Shown here: positions 11,001 through 24,324 of the stretch, piece after piece | Numbering within the stretch: the stretch's first letter is position 1 | Layout of the letters: each line of letters begins with the position of its first letter | Assembly (NCBI GenBank): GCA_950022295.1 | Contig: OX465595.1 | Coordinates: forward strand, 223,041,770 to 223,105,769 | Direction of reading: 5' to 3' | Source: Bromus sterilis | Lineage: Eukaryota > Streptophyta > Magnoliopsida > Poales > Poaceae | DNA length: 64,000 nt | The notes under the pieces: generated by a model | The model's database searches: none | Told to the model about the DNA's origin: nothing | What the model saw: only the letters and a program-made list of their open reading frames with translations | Position numbers and translations under genes: made by a program

Positions 11001-13525
11001 GAAGCTCCCTCGAGCTCGCTGCTACCCCTACACGCTCCACGGTGAGCCGCAGCTCCAATTGCCCCATTCCCCCCCTTCGATCTCGCCGTATAGCCGCGCT
11101 GCCACGGACACCATGCTCCGTCCGCCGCCTTTGTCTTCGTAGCCGTCGCCACAGACCAGCTCAGAGTGCTGATGGCATGGACGGGTGCGGCTTGTCGTTC
11201 TGCTCGCGTAGGATCCAATGGCAGTAGTTTTGGTGCACCGTGGCGGGCAAAGGGCAACCACCAGCCTCCCTATGGCCTTGCCGCCATGTATTCCTTCGCC
11301 GGCGTGCACGCACGGTCCAGCCAGTGGGCTAACCCCACTGACAGGTGGCCCACACCCCCTTCTAATCCCCCTGGTTAACCTAAACAAAAAACTGTTAAGT
11401 TAGAAAACCCAGAGGCTGACACATGGGCCCCACCAACTTAAATCTTTGATTAAAATTAATAATAAAACTGTTGGACTGACATGTGGGACCTTACTGTCAG
11501 TGTAGTTATTTTAAATGAAATACAATGTATAAGTCTAAGACAGCTGGGCCCCACTAATATTTAAATTTAATTAAATCAATTTATTAACACAGAGAGTGAC
11601 ATGTGGGCCCAGTGGCTATTTTGATTTAATAAAATGTTTTATTGTACTGTGAGGCTGACCAGTGGGACCCACTGGTCAGGTTTGACCAGTCAACCCCTCT
11701 GTGGATAATGTTGCATTTTAAATAATAAAAGAAATCCAAAAATGATTTAAAATGTTTTAAACTTTAAAAATTCAATATCTTTTAAACTGTAATTCAGATT
11801 AAAAAACTTTATACATCAAAATTGATCAGAAAAATATAACGAATAAGAATACGCTATCCGTATGCCAACCACACCCCTCTAACGCACCAAACATCGAACC
11901 GTCCCCCTCCGGACCGTCTGTCCGATGATTTGTCCAGTACTGTTAAAGTATCCGGATGAATTTATTCTGAACACGAAAGTTGTTCAGAATAGTTCAACTA
12001 ACTCGGATGCCCCACCCATAAGTTTGTCGGATGTCCACGACACCTCCGACATGGTACCTTCCCCCTCCGGACACCCTGTCCGATAATCACTCGGAGCTGA
12101 CAGTTCATCCACAGATGAATTCCCGCTCCGTGCAACGTGCATTGCACTGCGTTAGAACATTGTTAACATTTCATCTGTCATGCCATGCACCTGTTTGTAT
12201 ATGCTTGCTTTGTATTTACTGTTTCTTTTCCCCCTTTATCTCCGGTAGACCCCGCTGCTGCCGCCGACTACACCGCTGCTGAGTACGACTACTTCGTCGA
12301 CGACCCTACCCCTACCGTCGAGCTTCCAGGCAAGCAGAGCCATTCTCTTCCCCAGATATCGCCTATCTTTCCGTACATTTCATGCACTAGGCATTGTTAC
12401 TGCTGCTGCTACGTTACAATCCTATTCAATTGCATGGCCTGATTTTTGTTGCCCCTTGTTGTACCTTCCTTATCCTATGCTGCCTGCTATATCTATATAT
12501 TATATTCAGCAGTGAGCCCTGCGCATTGTTAGCTAGGATTAGATAGCAGGCCGTGATCACTCTAGGAGTGATCGCGGGAACGATATATTACAACTGCAAC
12601 AGGTACGGATCAATGAAGACGCCCTAGGGAACCTACAACGGCGAGACTCTGCCGAGTCGCTTCGAGTTTGACTTACGAGTGGACGAACTCGTATTTCACT
12701 CTCGTCGGCTTAGTAGCGTAGCATCACTGGGATGATACGAGGTTTACCTCTTTAGTTCATTATGCTGATGTCTCTGTCAAACCTCTTTAAGTGTGCCTCC
12801 TGGTTTCACTTAATGGTAGGGACTCAAACCAACGGTTGTCCTTTAGGTAAGAAGTCGGGCGACCCAACGGTACCCGCGAGAGGTATTGCGACGGGACGAC
12901 AGGGAGGGTACGACCAATGTACCGGTGTGCTTGGCCCCTGATCGTTGGCCGCGAGAGTTACCAAACTACGAAAGTCGAGCTCCTCCGGGAGCACACGCGA
13001 GACAAGGTAAGGAGACGGTTCACCTTGTTGGTAACCGCAGAGACTTGGTGGGACGACTGGGCAGGCACCGATGTATTGGTGGTCCTGACTACTGTCGTTG
13101 TCCGCGGGTCAGTTAAGTCGAGGCAACGATAGCGGTTGTCCGGAAGTTAACAAAATGACTAATGGTTCAGTGGATGCCTTGAGTTGTCTATATTCCATGT
13201 ACGCACTACCTACCCGTGGGAATTACGAGTTATGGGCTCCTCTGCATCGTAGTGTCGTCCGAGGACTCTTTAGACGTCAGCAGTACCGCGGCCTGCGCCG
13301 GGAAGTGTTGTTGTCTTATTTGCTCGCGCGGTGGTGTCTTATTTGGATTTGCTTTAACTTCACCGGCCAGCCACGCACCGTGCGGGAGTACGTTCGGGTT
13401 GGGGTCCAAGGCCCGACGTACTTAGGATTTAGACCGGCGGATGGCCTCTTTGTTGAGTTTGAAAGATGGGCTACGGAGTGTCGGATAGCCTCGGTGGGGC
13501 ATTCCCTAACAAGGTGTACGCCACC

Positions 13526-15163
13526 TGATGTGTGAGGTAATGATAGTGATTTCTCGCCCTTCGTTGATAAACCCCAAGTGGAAGGCGTGATGTAGCACAA
13601 CAACAAATTTCCCTCAGTAAAGATACCAAGGTTTTTCTCCAGTAGGACTCCAGAGATGATAAGTAGGTGTCAGCGGCGCAACTGACGCGGACCTGCACAC
13701 AGACACAAATAACTTTGTTCCCAACGAAGTTCAGAGAGGTTGTCAATCTCTCCGGTCTTGTTGTTCACAAAGGATCAAACGCAAGGGATAATGATAGCAA
13801 CTGAAAGTAAAAGCAGAAAAGTAAATGAGCGTGTAAACAGTAATGAGGATATGGACTGGGATACGTGATGTTCACTAGTGATGTCTCTCTCCCAAAAGAC
13901 GATAAAACTGCTATGCGAGGTGAAAAAATTACATAAGGGCAATTGACAGGATTATGAACGCACCGCAATGCTAACTATGCTACAAAAGAAAGGAAGAGGG
14001 TCAAAAGCATGGGCAGTACGCCAAAATAAGTAGACCGAAATCCAACTGCATCTACTACTAATCATCCACCTTGAGATATCTATCCAGAACATCTCGCTGG
14101 TATTAAGTTGCGAGCCCCACCCAAAGTGTAAACCGAAAGCAACAGACAACTGCATTAAAAAGCACTTTGCGTAAAGTAAACAATCCTTGCAACCGCGGTT
14201 ACAAGCACCGTTGTTTTCCCCCTTGTGGCAACAACACATCCCCTAGACTCATGTTTCTGTCACTCAAGCGTGTCATCGGGGGCATGAACCCACAATAGAG
14301 CAAAACGTTCCCTCTTGGGGTTAATACCTACTACTTGGCCAAAGAAATAAACAACAACGGAGAACATGCAAGAATTACTTAGGAACAAAAATATAAGAGA
14401 TAAGAACCAAATATATTACTCAATCAGAATTTGAACATAATCTCATAATCCATCAGATCCCATCAAACTCATCATAGCAACAGCAGAAAGATTACAAAAT
14501 TGCCTCGATCATGTAGGGCAGCTCACGAGGTCTAAACCATGAAGAACAAAGAGGGGAGGAGAACATCACATAGATACTGATCACGGACCCGTGGTCCAAG
14601 GAAAACTACTCACAAGACATCCGGGAAGCATCCATGGTGGAGAGGAGACTCCCGGAGGTCAACCCTCCCTCCGGCAGGGTGCCGGGAAGAGGTCTTCTGG
14701 TGCTCCCGATCTCAGAAGCGCGGCGGCGGCGGAACAGAGGCGAGATCGCGAAAAAGGGTTCTGTCCTCGAGGGTTTCACGTCACGGTGAACATATAGGCG
14801 AAGGGGGGCAGCCAGAGTTGGACCAGGGGCCCCAGGCGCCCCCTTGGCGCGGCCCAGGTGGCCGCGCCGGGTGGCTGCCTGGGCCACCCCTGGCTCCCCT
14901 CTGGCCCCACTCGGGCTCTTCGCGAAGCTTCCTGTACGCTGATTTTTCCTATATTTTTCCCGGAATTTTTCTGGCACTTTTTATATGGGGGAAAACTGAA
15001 ATAGAAAAACAGCAGAAAACAGGAACTGGCACTGTGGTGCACTGAGTTAATAGGTTAGTCCAAATATGATCAAAAATGTATGAAAGTGTATCTAGATCAT
15101 AGCAATATCACACAAAACATGCATGGAGTAAGCAGAAATTATAGATACGTTTTGGACGTATCA
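13526..15163 (-). repeat. 3' LTR of element E
   Basis: This is the 1638-bp copy without insertion. On the minus strand it starts TGATACGTCCAAAACG and ends CACACATCA. The TATA region is altered relative to the 5' LTR (CTATATGTTC at about 14787-14796). Confidence 0.92.
14606..14635 (-). promoter_or_regulatory. Leader mini-ORF / splice donor, E 3' LTR
   Basis: A 9-codon ORF, MDASRMSCE then TAG, starts in a good Kozak context (CCACCATGG). The last codons overlap GTGAGT, a consensus 5' splice site. Confidence 0.5.
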
Positions 15164-18011
15164 ACATCCCCAAGCTTAATTCCTGCTCGTCCTCGAGTAG
15201 GTAAATGATAACGGCATAATTTCTGTGGTGACATGCTAGCAACCATATAAGAACTTTGAAAAGTAAAGCAATCAAGGTTAGAGATTCAATTCAAGTCATA
15301 ACATGCAAGAGTCTATATTAGCATTGAAACCAGTAACAAAAGAACATTAGGTGCAAGAGCTCTCGCTGTCTGTGACTCGAATGTCTCCAAATGGTGTTTG
15401 CATGCTAGAAGGGGGATAGGGAATACGAGAAAAAACATTTATTTGTTGAGAACTCAATCTACTAAAGTTTCACACTTGGGTCTTTTTCTGGAATCTTATC
15501 TTGACTCGTCCCCAGACCACTAGCCAGGTACAAGTCAATTTGATCCACTCCTTTTTCAATATTTTGAGCACTCATGCAATGGATGAGCGTAAGCACGAGA
15601 GTTGACACTTTGGATGGCAAAGAGAGAAATAGTATGGAGGAGGAAGACAAAAAGGGTGAGAAAGGCTCACATCAATGAGGACAATCATAGGCAAGAGATG
15701 CCAAATGATAGATATGATGTGAGGAGTAGGGATTGCCATGCAACGGATGCACATACGAGCTAGGAAGCTCTCCAATGGAACTAGTGGGGGTGCATCTAAC
15801 TTTCTCGCTCATGAAGACCTAGAGCTCGTTTGAGGAGGCTCATCCTTGGAATATGCAAGCCAAGTTCTATAGTGTGAAGGTCCCCACATAGCTATATGCA
15901 TAATGATCATCTCTATGGAGTACAAGGATATAAAGGGAGTACTAGTGTGGATCTCTCAAAAGGATAGTAGTGTTGTCCCTTTCTCTCTTTTTATTTCTTT
16001 TTCTCTTTTTTGTATTTTTTTGTATTTTTTGTGGCCTCAATGGCTCTTTCTATTTAACTCTCATTTGTCCTATTTGGGATCTTTTATTGTGTCCACTTTG
16101 GGATCTTTTCCTCACTTAAGGGCAACACTCTATTTTACAAAAAAGTAAATGAGATCTTTCACACTTTAAAAGGTACTCAAAATCATAAAGAAGATGTAAC
16201 TATCATGATGTATGCAATGTATGTCGCTGCCAGTGTAGCAGGACCATGTATGACATGAAGATCAAGTCATGAAGAGGTGGATGTTGCACGACAATATATC
16301 TCGGAAAGGCTATGGAAATGCCTTGATAGGTAGGTATGGTGGCTGTTTTGAGGAAAGATATAAGGAGGTTTATGATGACAGAGCGTATCATGCCAAGGGT
16401 TTGCATGTACCGGCGAAGGTGGACACCAACTCTCGGAGTGAGAAGAAGGCAATGCACGGCACGGGAGAGGCTAGCAAAATATGGGAAGGTGGAAGTGTCA
16501 ACTTTCAATACTTACATTAGTCCGAAGAACTCATGCACTTATTATCGGTAACTCTCAATCTAATAAGGAGGTTCACAAAGAGACAAGTACCCCGAGGAGG
16601 AGTGTATGGGGGTTTGGTTATCCTTGCGCATCCTCGACTCATGGTACGTGAGTGTTCTCTAATATTCGATCCCTTGAAAGATTAGTGATCCATCTAGTAG
16701 CTAGAGTTCTCAACTAGTTTTGTAGGTTTTGAAAATACACACGGATTTCCACAAATACGACACCTATCACTAATAGGCTAGAGCTCTTGACACCAAAAGT
16801 TCAAACATTACTCACATCAAAACTTCAAAACTATTGCAAGTTACTACTAGAATTAAATAGCAACCTCAATTACCTACTTCCAAGACAAAACACAACTCAG
16901 TGCAACAACCAACTCTCTTTAACAAGATAAACATGAAAACTAAAAATAGTTCCAGCAACAGACTAAACAAAATCCAAGGCTCTTGCTAAAGGCAAACTAA
17001 GACTAAAACTAAACATGGCAGCAGCTATGAAAAGATAAAGAACACACAACAGCAAAACGATAAGCAGGAAAAATCCTATGATGTGTTCTAGATTTTGAAA
17101 GTGGAGCGTGTTTCTCTCCCACACAAAGTAAGACGGGGTCTAACTTGTTATGAACAGCAAGCAAAACTAAAGAAAACTAAAAATAAAACCTAAGAGCGAG
17201 ACGCTCCAAGCATAGCACATAACGCATGAAGTGATAAAAATATAGTGAGACGAAGGACGAACTGATGATTGTTGATGGAGAAGGGGATGCACGGGGGCAT
17301 CCCCAAGCTTAGACGCTTGAGTCTCCTTGAATATTTATTGGGGATGCATGGGGGCATCCCCAAGCTTGAGCGCTTGACACTCCTGGATCTTCTTTCATCA
17401 TGTTTCATCGCACACTTGAAAACTCCCTTCATACATAACTCATCATAAGCTGATTAGAGAGGTTAGTACCCTTAAGAAAATATTTTTTCCCCACTGGATA
17501 TAAAGATATTCTTGAAGAGCTACTGTTTCTCAAGAGCGCCAAAAAGTTATTGCAAAGAAAAAGCAAGCTTAAGGTTTGCAAAAGTTAGGAGAGACAAAAC
17601 GTGGCAGAATTTGTGAAAAACAGAACAGCAGGTAGTAAAGAATTTTTTAGGGGCACTTCTGCAACTCAAATAAAAAAACTCAGAACATACGAAAGTTTCA
17701 AAATTGTATAGAGCACGCTGTCAAAACAATTCAGATCAAAAAGATGATCTGGTGATTTGATTCGAATTTTTCTGTCAAGGGACAGAATCTGTTTTCTGGA
17801 CCGCATGTCACAACTTTTGCTTCCCTTATCATAAGAGGCTATAACTTGGAACAAATCTGAAAAATAAAGATACAATGATGTTTCTACAGTAGTAAAAATC
17901 ATCAAGACACAACAAAATAAAAAAGAAAAACCTAAATTCGTTGCGGGCTGCCTCCCGAAAGCGCTTTCTTTTATGCCTTTAAGCTAGGCATTAAAATTAT
18001 AGAAGATGCTC
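15164..18011 (-). other. 3' internal region and PPT of element E
   Basis: There is no coding region on either strand beyond short chance frames. Next to the 3' LTR the minus strand reads AAGCTTGGGGATGT, the polypurine tract that primes plus-strand synthesis. A T-rich tract lies around 15980-16045. Positions 15164 to about 16680 are colinear with the internal remnant of element G (54039-55676), so this noncoding part is conserved between the two elements. Confidence 0.75.
17283..17367 (-). repeat. Two internal PPT-like palindromic repeats
   Basis: Two copies 57 bp apart (17283 and 17340), each with GGGGATGC and GCATCCCC facing each other, followed by AAGCTT. On the minus strand they read AAGCTTGGGGATGC, almost the terminal PPT, and could act as central polypurine tracts. 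Confidence 0.55.
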
Positions 18012-19142
18012 TCATAAGAATAAGAATTTGAAGCAAAAGAGAGCATCAAGAAGCAAATATGAAACACATTTAAGCCTAACCCACTTCCTATGCATAGGCA
18101 TCTTGTAAGAAAATAAATCAAATAAGCACAAAGTGACATGCATAGGAAGGTGGAAAAAGAACAACTTCAAAACTTTCAACACGAAGAGAGGTATTTTAGT
18201 AATATGGAAGTTTCTACAACCAAACTTCCCTCTCTCGAAATAATTTTCAGTACTATCATGAACAACATCAAGAATATAACTATCACATAAATCATGTTGT
18301 TCATGACCTACAAGCACACGTGTATTGTTTTCAACACGGTTTTTAGGATGATAAGATAGATGCAACCCATCACATTGAGCCTTGATAAGAGCAAAATTCT
18401 CCGGAATAGTTGGAGATTTCAAAAGGATAATAGGGCAATCAAGTGTGGGTGCAACAACAATAATTTCATGCTTAACATAAAGAACTATAGCAAGTTCATC
18501 TTCGTAGGCATCATCCATAGTGGCATCATGGCCATCAACAAAGCAAGTATCAAAATCATCAAAAAGGGAAGTATCAAGTGAGTCCTCGGAATCATAAGAT
18601 TCCTCTTCATAGCAATCATTAGCCTCTTCTTGGGAAGCAAGCATTCTATTTTTAAAATCCTCAATAGAAGCATTGGAAGTATAATTCTCAAAGCAATAAG
18701 CAAGAACAACAAAGTTTTCAGACTTGTGAATAGTATCGTAATACTTTTCAATCAAAGAAGCAATCTGATAAGCACCTTTAAAAGCAACAAACTCTTCAAT
18801 CTTTTCAACATCAAAGTAATCATAAAAACCTTTGGCATAAGAAGATAGGATCTCATTTTCATTAAACTCACATTGGAAAGGAAGGTGTTTACGCTCTATA
18901 TTAGAGCAGCAAGTAAAATCATAAATGTGGCATAAACACTCGGCATAGCAATAAGAAGTTTGTATTTGGTCCCATAAGTGTTTCCCTTTCTGAGATAGGC
19001 GGTGCCGCGTATAATGAGCATGCTCATCCAATGATTTTCCCTCAACCAAGTCGGTTGGGTTTTTAGCGCGAGCACAAATTGATCGAAGACGAGCCAAGTG
19101 AAACATGTCCAACCTACCATATTTGGGTGGTTCCACACCCAT
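18012..19142 (-). CDS. Intact 376-codon ORF of unknown function in element E
   Basis: The first ATG after the primer site and leader is at 19142 (upstream in-frame codons have only TTG). Related element F has its gag ATG (57527) at the same place after a homologous leader, so this ORF occupies the gag position. The protein starts MGVEPPKYGRLDMFHL. In order: a mixed basic N-terminus with several Cys (about 65-91); a helical middle (about 97-170); a strongly acidic stretch (172-217, about twenty Asp/Glu); a mixed part (220-305); a hydrophobic segment (317-346, PLFVLKVLKLFFF onward); a basic linker (HRKWVRLK); and a hydrophobic C-terminus (361-376). The last two could be membrane segments. No retroviral motif (CCHC, DTG, YxDD, DDE) is seen. 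It could be an envelope-like or wholly novel protein; I do not recognise it. An open frame of this length inside AT-rich sequence suggests recent selection or youth. Confidence 0.7.
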   Translation of the reverse strand: MGVEPPKYGRLDMFHLARLRSICARAKNPTDLVEGKSLDEHAHYTRHRLSQKGKHLWDQIQTSYCYAECLCHIYDFTCCSNIERKHLPFQCEFNENEILSSYAKGFYDYFDVEKIEEFVAFKGAYQIASLIEKYYDTIHKSENFVVLAYCFENYTSNASIEDFKNRMLASQEEANDCYEEESYDSEDSLDTSLFDDFDTCFVDGHDATMDDAYEDELAIVLYVKHEIIVVAPTLDCPIILLKSPTIPENFALIKAQCDGLHLSYHPKNRVENNTRVLVGHEQHDLCDSYILDVVHDSTENYFERGKFGCRNFHITKIPLFVLKVLKLFFFHLPMHVTLCLFDLFSYKMPMHRKWVRLKCVSYLLLDALFCFKFLFL

Positions 19143-19278
19143 GCTGAAGATAGCATTTGTAGGTATTTTTGGTATTTTTGATAAGGGACACAAAATAAAA
19201 AACTGATAGGTAAACTAACAAGACTAAAAAAACAAAGGTAAAGGGTAGTGTGCAACTCCCATATCTTAGCACTCGGAG

Positions 19279-19296
19279 TCCCCGGCAACGGCGCCA
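19279..19296 (-). other. Primer binding site of element E (tRNA-Asp)
   Basis: On the minus strand TGGCGCCGTTGCCGGGGA is the exact complement of the 3' end of plant tRNA-Asp, the primer typical of Athila-type elements. It begins 11 bp after the LTR end. Confidence 0.92.
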
Positions 19297-20242
19297 GAAA
19301 TTTGGCTTGATGTGCGAGGTAATGATAGTGATTTCTCGCCCTTCGTTGGTAAACCCCAAGTGGAAGGCGTGATGTAGCACAACAACAAATTTCCCTCAGT
19401 ACAGATACCAAGGTTTGTCTCCAGTAGGACTCCAGAGATGATAAGTAGGTGTCAGCGGCGCAACTGACGCGTACCTGCACACAGACACAAATAACTTTGT
19501 TCCCAACGAAGTTCAGAGAGGTTGTCAATCTCTCCAGTCTTGTTGTTCACAAAGGATCAAACGCAAGGGATAATGATAGCAACTGAAAGTAAAAGCAGAA
19601 AAGTAAATGAGCGTGTAAACAATAATGAGGATATGGACCGGGATACGTGATGTTCACTAGTGATGTCTCTCTCCCAAAAGACGATAAAACTGCTATGCGA
19701 GGTGAACAAATTACATAAGGGCAATTGACAGGATTATGAACGCACCGCAATGCTAACTATGCTACAAAAGAAAGGAAGAGGGTCAAAAGCATGGGCAGTA
19801 CGCCAAAATAAGTAGACCGAAATCCAACTGCATCTACTACTAATCATCCACCTTGAGATATCTATCCAGAACATCTCGCTGGTATTAAGTTGCGAGCCCC
19901 ACCCAAAGTGTAAACCCAAAGCAACAGACAACTGCATTAAAAAGCACTTTGCGTAAAGTAAACAATCCTTGCAACCGCGGTTACAAGCACCGTTGTTTTC
20001 CCCCTTGTGGCAACAACACATCCCCTAGACTCATGTTTCTGTCACTCAAGCGTGTCATCGGGGGGCATGAACCCACAATCGAGCAAAACGTTCCCTCTTG
20101 GGGTTACTACCTACTACATGGCCAAAGCAATAAACAGCAATGGAGAACATGCAAGAATTACTTAGGAACAAAAATATAAGAGATAAGAACCAAATATATT
20201 ACTCATTCACAATCTGAACATAATCTCATAATCCATCATATC

Positions 20243-23200
20243 TGTCGGGACCCGGGGTTAGCGTATGTAATTCCAGTCACGATGCAATCACATGGAGAGC
20301 CGAGAACCCGACCCACTTGTCTAAGCAGACATGGCCAAGCACACAACATTCTCGGTAAGCATCGAACGTGAGGGGCATTCCATCCAGGACGGATGATCAA
20401 CTGCGATGGGTCCTCATCATTCGCTCACAAGTCTAAATGCTTATGGGTGGTGAATCCCATACTCATAGACAAGTCGCCTCAACCATGTTATCGATTGAAT
20501 CCTAACTCTTACATAGACTTACTTCATCCCGATCACTTAGTCGGGGTCTAGGGCGGGCTCGATCATACAATAAAGTGTGCATGTGACCGAGTCACGAGCA
20601 ATCGCATCACGATGCCCCAAGCTGCGCACATCTAAGGGCCACTTGGTGTATAAAAGACCGCCAGCCAGCTCACAACTAAGGTCTCGAAAACCCATACTAA
20701 GACATGCATGTTATAAACATACACGCAACACACATGCCTAGTATGAACAGCAGGTATCATCACATAACTCTACAAAGTGTATCTTTATTGACTTACACAT
20801 AGAGCATACAAAGATCACATGTCTGTGATCATCATTACATCATACAACGGAAGCAAATTAGGTCTGAGTACAGACAAGTTTAACAAATGGCTTAGAGAAG
20901 CCTTGTAAACATACACGCCCTTCCACGAGGGACCAGACTGCTGTCTGGGACTATACTACCAAGGTCAACGTCGAGCTTCAGGTCGGTGACTCCATCGGGT
21001 TCTGGGTTTCCATCTAAAACATAGAATAAGAAAACGTGAGTACAAAGTCGTACTCAGCAAGAATTACATCAGAACTACACTACTCATGCTCAAGTTTCAA
21101 GGTAAAGGAGGTGGGGTTCAACATGCAGAAGTGCCAGCTTTGACTTGGCTAGTCCTGAACTATGAGTACCAGACTTGAGGTAAGAAGCGTACACGAGTCC
21201 ACTACCTAGTCTCCAAACAATACACCACTATGGTTACTTCCTCGACTTCCCCATGAGGAAACCCACCATTGCACTCACGCTTATCTTGCAAGTTTTATAA
21301 GTATCCATTCAAGTTTTCTATTGATCAAGTAGAGGTCTCCAAGTAGTCCATAACCGCGGACACGGCTATTCGAATAGTTTATTAACCCTGCAGGGGTGTA
21401 CATCTTCACACGCGTGTCATCACTTATCGCCTCGTTCTCGTCACCCTTCAAGCGGGTGTCGGGCATGGATGAAACCAAGGCACTACCCTCACATCACCTT
21501 CTCTAATCCAGGAGTCGACTACCTGAGTTTGGCACCGCTCGAGAGTCCGGCCGGTTCCACGAAACGGACTCAGATAATGTAAGGGACCAAGACGCCACCT
21601 CTGCCAGATGGTTTCACTGCCTCACAGGTCCACCCACATATCTATATGATGCAACCTTTTCTTCATACTTTTTCTATGCATATGCCAAATGGAAAGCCCG
21701 AATCTATTGTGACTCCTGGACCAGATCAGGTACGTAAAGAGGCCAAATGGGGTTCCCATAAAACCCTACATGTGGTCATACTCTTTGTCTTGGATCACAA
21801 AACAGGAACTCGGGGCCTAGGGCAGTGTTCAACAAGACAACCCACTGTGTACTCCTACACATCCTCTCATCGTTCACCTTTGCTTAGGGTGGATTCACCA
21901 ACACGTTATCATCAGCATCACTGTGTTCATACCATCCCGACTCACAATCATAAGATCCTCATTGTATCACTAAGCAGCAATAAGCAGTGACAGTTGCAAG
22001 GGCCACATGCTCATCATTCAACTCCTAGATCTTCTAGGATTATGGTTTGCTTAATATGGTGAAAAAATGATAGGTCATGCATCAGAATGGGTTCAACTAT
22101 GCGAAAGAACGCGTCTCGGTGATCTCCTAAACATGCATTAGCGAGACTGAGAGGGAAATAGGATTTTATAGACATGATCAATGGGGTTTTCTTGCCTTGC
22201 TGACGTTACACGGTTCTTATCGGTGGTCTTCTTCTTCGGGGGTGATCACCGTCTCGGAGGCACTGTTACCGGCGCAATCATCAACAAAGGGGGCAACATT
22301 AAATGTAAATGCACAAGCACATGACCATGTTGTCCATGATGTGATTGGTATTGTTTATGGCACATTTGATTTAAATGAAGTGTATTGCATTTGAATGCAA
22401 ATTCAAACTCCATATGTTGGTTAATTTAGCCAAGTTGCAAATGCCATTGTTTGTTATTTATAAACCATGTGATCATGTGTGTAATGTGCCTCTGATGTAC
22501 AAGTGATCAAGGTTGCATTGCAAAGGTTCAAGTTAAATTAGCATTTGAATTAAATTTGAATTAATTCCAATTAAGCCAAATAGCAAAAGCTAATGGTCCC
22601 ATTTTAAAATCAACTCAAACATGGTTGAAAGTTGCATATTTGGATATATAATTTTCTCCTGATCATTTTTCATATATTATATGCCCAAATTGGAGTTAAT
22701 ATGAATTTTCTATGATTTATTGAATTTTTGGCTAATTTATGGATTTTCTGCTTTTCTTTTAATCAATGAATGATTTATTGCGTCAGGCTGACCTCACTGT
22801 GACGTCAGGGGGGGCTGACTACTGGGGCTCCCATGTCAGTGGGAGAGGGATTTATTCCCTCTCTGTTTTAGTTAGCAGAGGGGTTAGGGGCTTGGGGACC
22901 CACCTGTCAGTGGGTGTTAGGATTAGGATTAGCGTGTAATTAGGTTAGGGCTAATGGTGGAGTCGCCGGTGCCCACTGTAGAAAGCCGGAGTTGTCGCCG
23001 GAATTCGCAAATGTGCACGGGAGGGGGTTTGGATGGCACTGGCGCGTAGCTCTCGACGCCGCGCGTCTTCTGGGGCTACTGGGGGTTCACGGGGGGGGGG
23101 GGGCTCGAGGCCACGGCTAGGACGAAGAGGGCGGCGACTGGAGCCTCTGACCATGGCGAATTGCGACAGAGGGGACGGGGAGAGGTGCTAGGAGGGGGGA

Positions 23201-24143
23201 AAAGGTCGGGAGCTCACGGCGGTTGCGAAGGCGAGCTCGGGGCGGCCGGGGAGGAGCTGGGGGCACCGGATTTGAGCTCGGAGATGTCGACGGCCGGAGG
23301 CGAGTTCTTGAGATTGGAGCCGTGCTCGTGGACGAAGACCTCGAATTGAAGGCGCCGCTAGACGCAGTCGTCTCCGGTGGACCTGCTAGACAACCTGGCA
23401 ACGACGGAGAGGGCTTCTGGCCATGGCTGCGCGGCGAGGTGCTCCAGCGGGCGCTCGGGAACGTGCGGAAAACGGCAAGCTAGCGGGAGGGAAGAACTGC
23501 GAGTGGAGGGGAAATGGGGAAGGAGGCTCTGGGCGTCTCAGTGGCGAGACGAGGGGCAAGGGGGGCTTCTGGAGTGGCCTCGGTGGCGTGCGCGGCGGTT
23601 AGCGCGCCACCGAGCTGCTTTGGGCGCCAGGGAGGAAGAAGACAAGCCCCCAGACGGGCTGGGACGGCTACTGGGCCAGGTAAGCCTCGCCCCTGGGCAA
23701 CAGTTAGCTTACTGTTTTTGTTTTTCTTTTTATATTTCTGTAGATAGGTTGAATTAGCTAGGCATTTTTAATAAATGTCCAAATAGTTTTATAAATCCTA
23801 GGTGACCAGTAGCTAGTCACATTTAGGATTTGGACATTTTTGAAATTCAATACATTTGAATTTCAATTCAAATAAGGGTCAAATTTAATTTCCATGGCAC
23901 ATTTTGAATTTTAGAAAATTCCTTGGGCTTGGGAATGAACCCAAACCATTTTTGCAATGATCAGCAACAATTCTAGGAATTTTCCAAGTATTCAAATGAT
24001 TTTTGGAAAAATATTTTTATCTGGCCATTTGATTTAATTCTTCAGGGCTTTTCTTTTCCCCATTTTTGATTTTATTTTGAAGTTTTTACATGATGCAAAG
24101 GGGCACTCAAATCCTAGCACTTACCCAAATTGGGGTTCTGACA
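20243..24143 (-). mobile_element. Solo LTR B1 (long-LTR Gypsy family B)
   Basis: This is a 3901-bp insertion flanked by ATATC (20238-20242, 24144-24148). Its ends are TGTCGGGACC and GGGTTCTGACA. Module order sets the true orientation as minus. No PBS, PPT or gag-pol is present. It includes a GC-rich block (about 22960-23720, with a run of 13 G at 23091-23103), the palindrome block (21346-21401), the hairpin (21037-21056) and the acidic segment (about 20930-21013). Confidence 0.9.
21346..21401 (-). repeat. Shared LTR block, copy in B1
   Basis: Perfect CTATTCGAATAG, with CTGCAGGGTTAAT before it and CCGTGTCCGCGGTTATGGAC after it on the minus strand. Confidence 0.85.
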
Positions 24144-24294
24144 ATATCCCATCAAACTCAGCATAGAAACAGCAGAAATATTACAAAAGTGCCTCGATCA
24201 TGTAAAGCAGCTCACGAGGTCTAAACCATGAAGAACAAAGAGGTGAGGAGAACGTCACATAGCTACTGATCACAGACCCATGGTCCAAGGAAAA

Positions 24295-24324
24295 CTACTC
24301 ACAAGACATCCGGGAAGCATCCAT
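24295..24324 (-). promoter_or_regulatory. Leader mini-ORF / splice donor, E 5' LTR
   Basis: Same nine codons and GTGAGT as in the 3' LTR copy, about 155 bp downstream of the TATA box, so within the predicted transcript. Confidence 0.5.

Noticed and set aside
13098..13535. 145-codon ORF near the D/E junction
   Set aside because: It lies within the D LTR; the 3' LTR copy (about 31360-31745) is broken by stops in the same frame.
19279..19296. tRNA-Asp-like 3' end, also at 57308 and 57371
   Set aside because: Only the 18-nt primer complement is present; no cloverleaf, so not tRNA genes.
23091..23103. Run of 13 G (and 11 G at 38351) as a possible G-quadruplex regulatory element
   Set aside because: A single homopolymer, not conserved between B copies, and a likely site of slippage or sequencing error.
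20243..24143. B1 and C2 share the target duplication ATATC, suggesting one linked event
   Set aside because: They are different families in different hosts about 27 kb apart; one shared 5-mer is easily coincidence.
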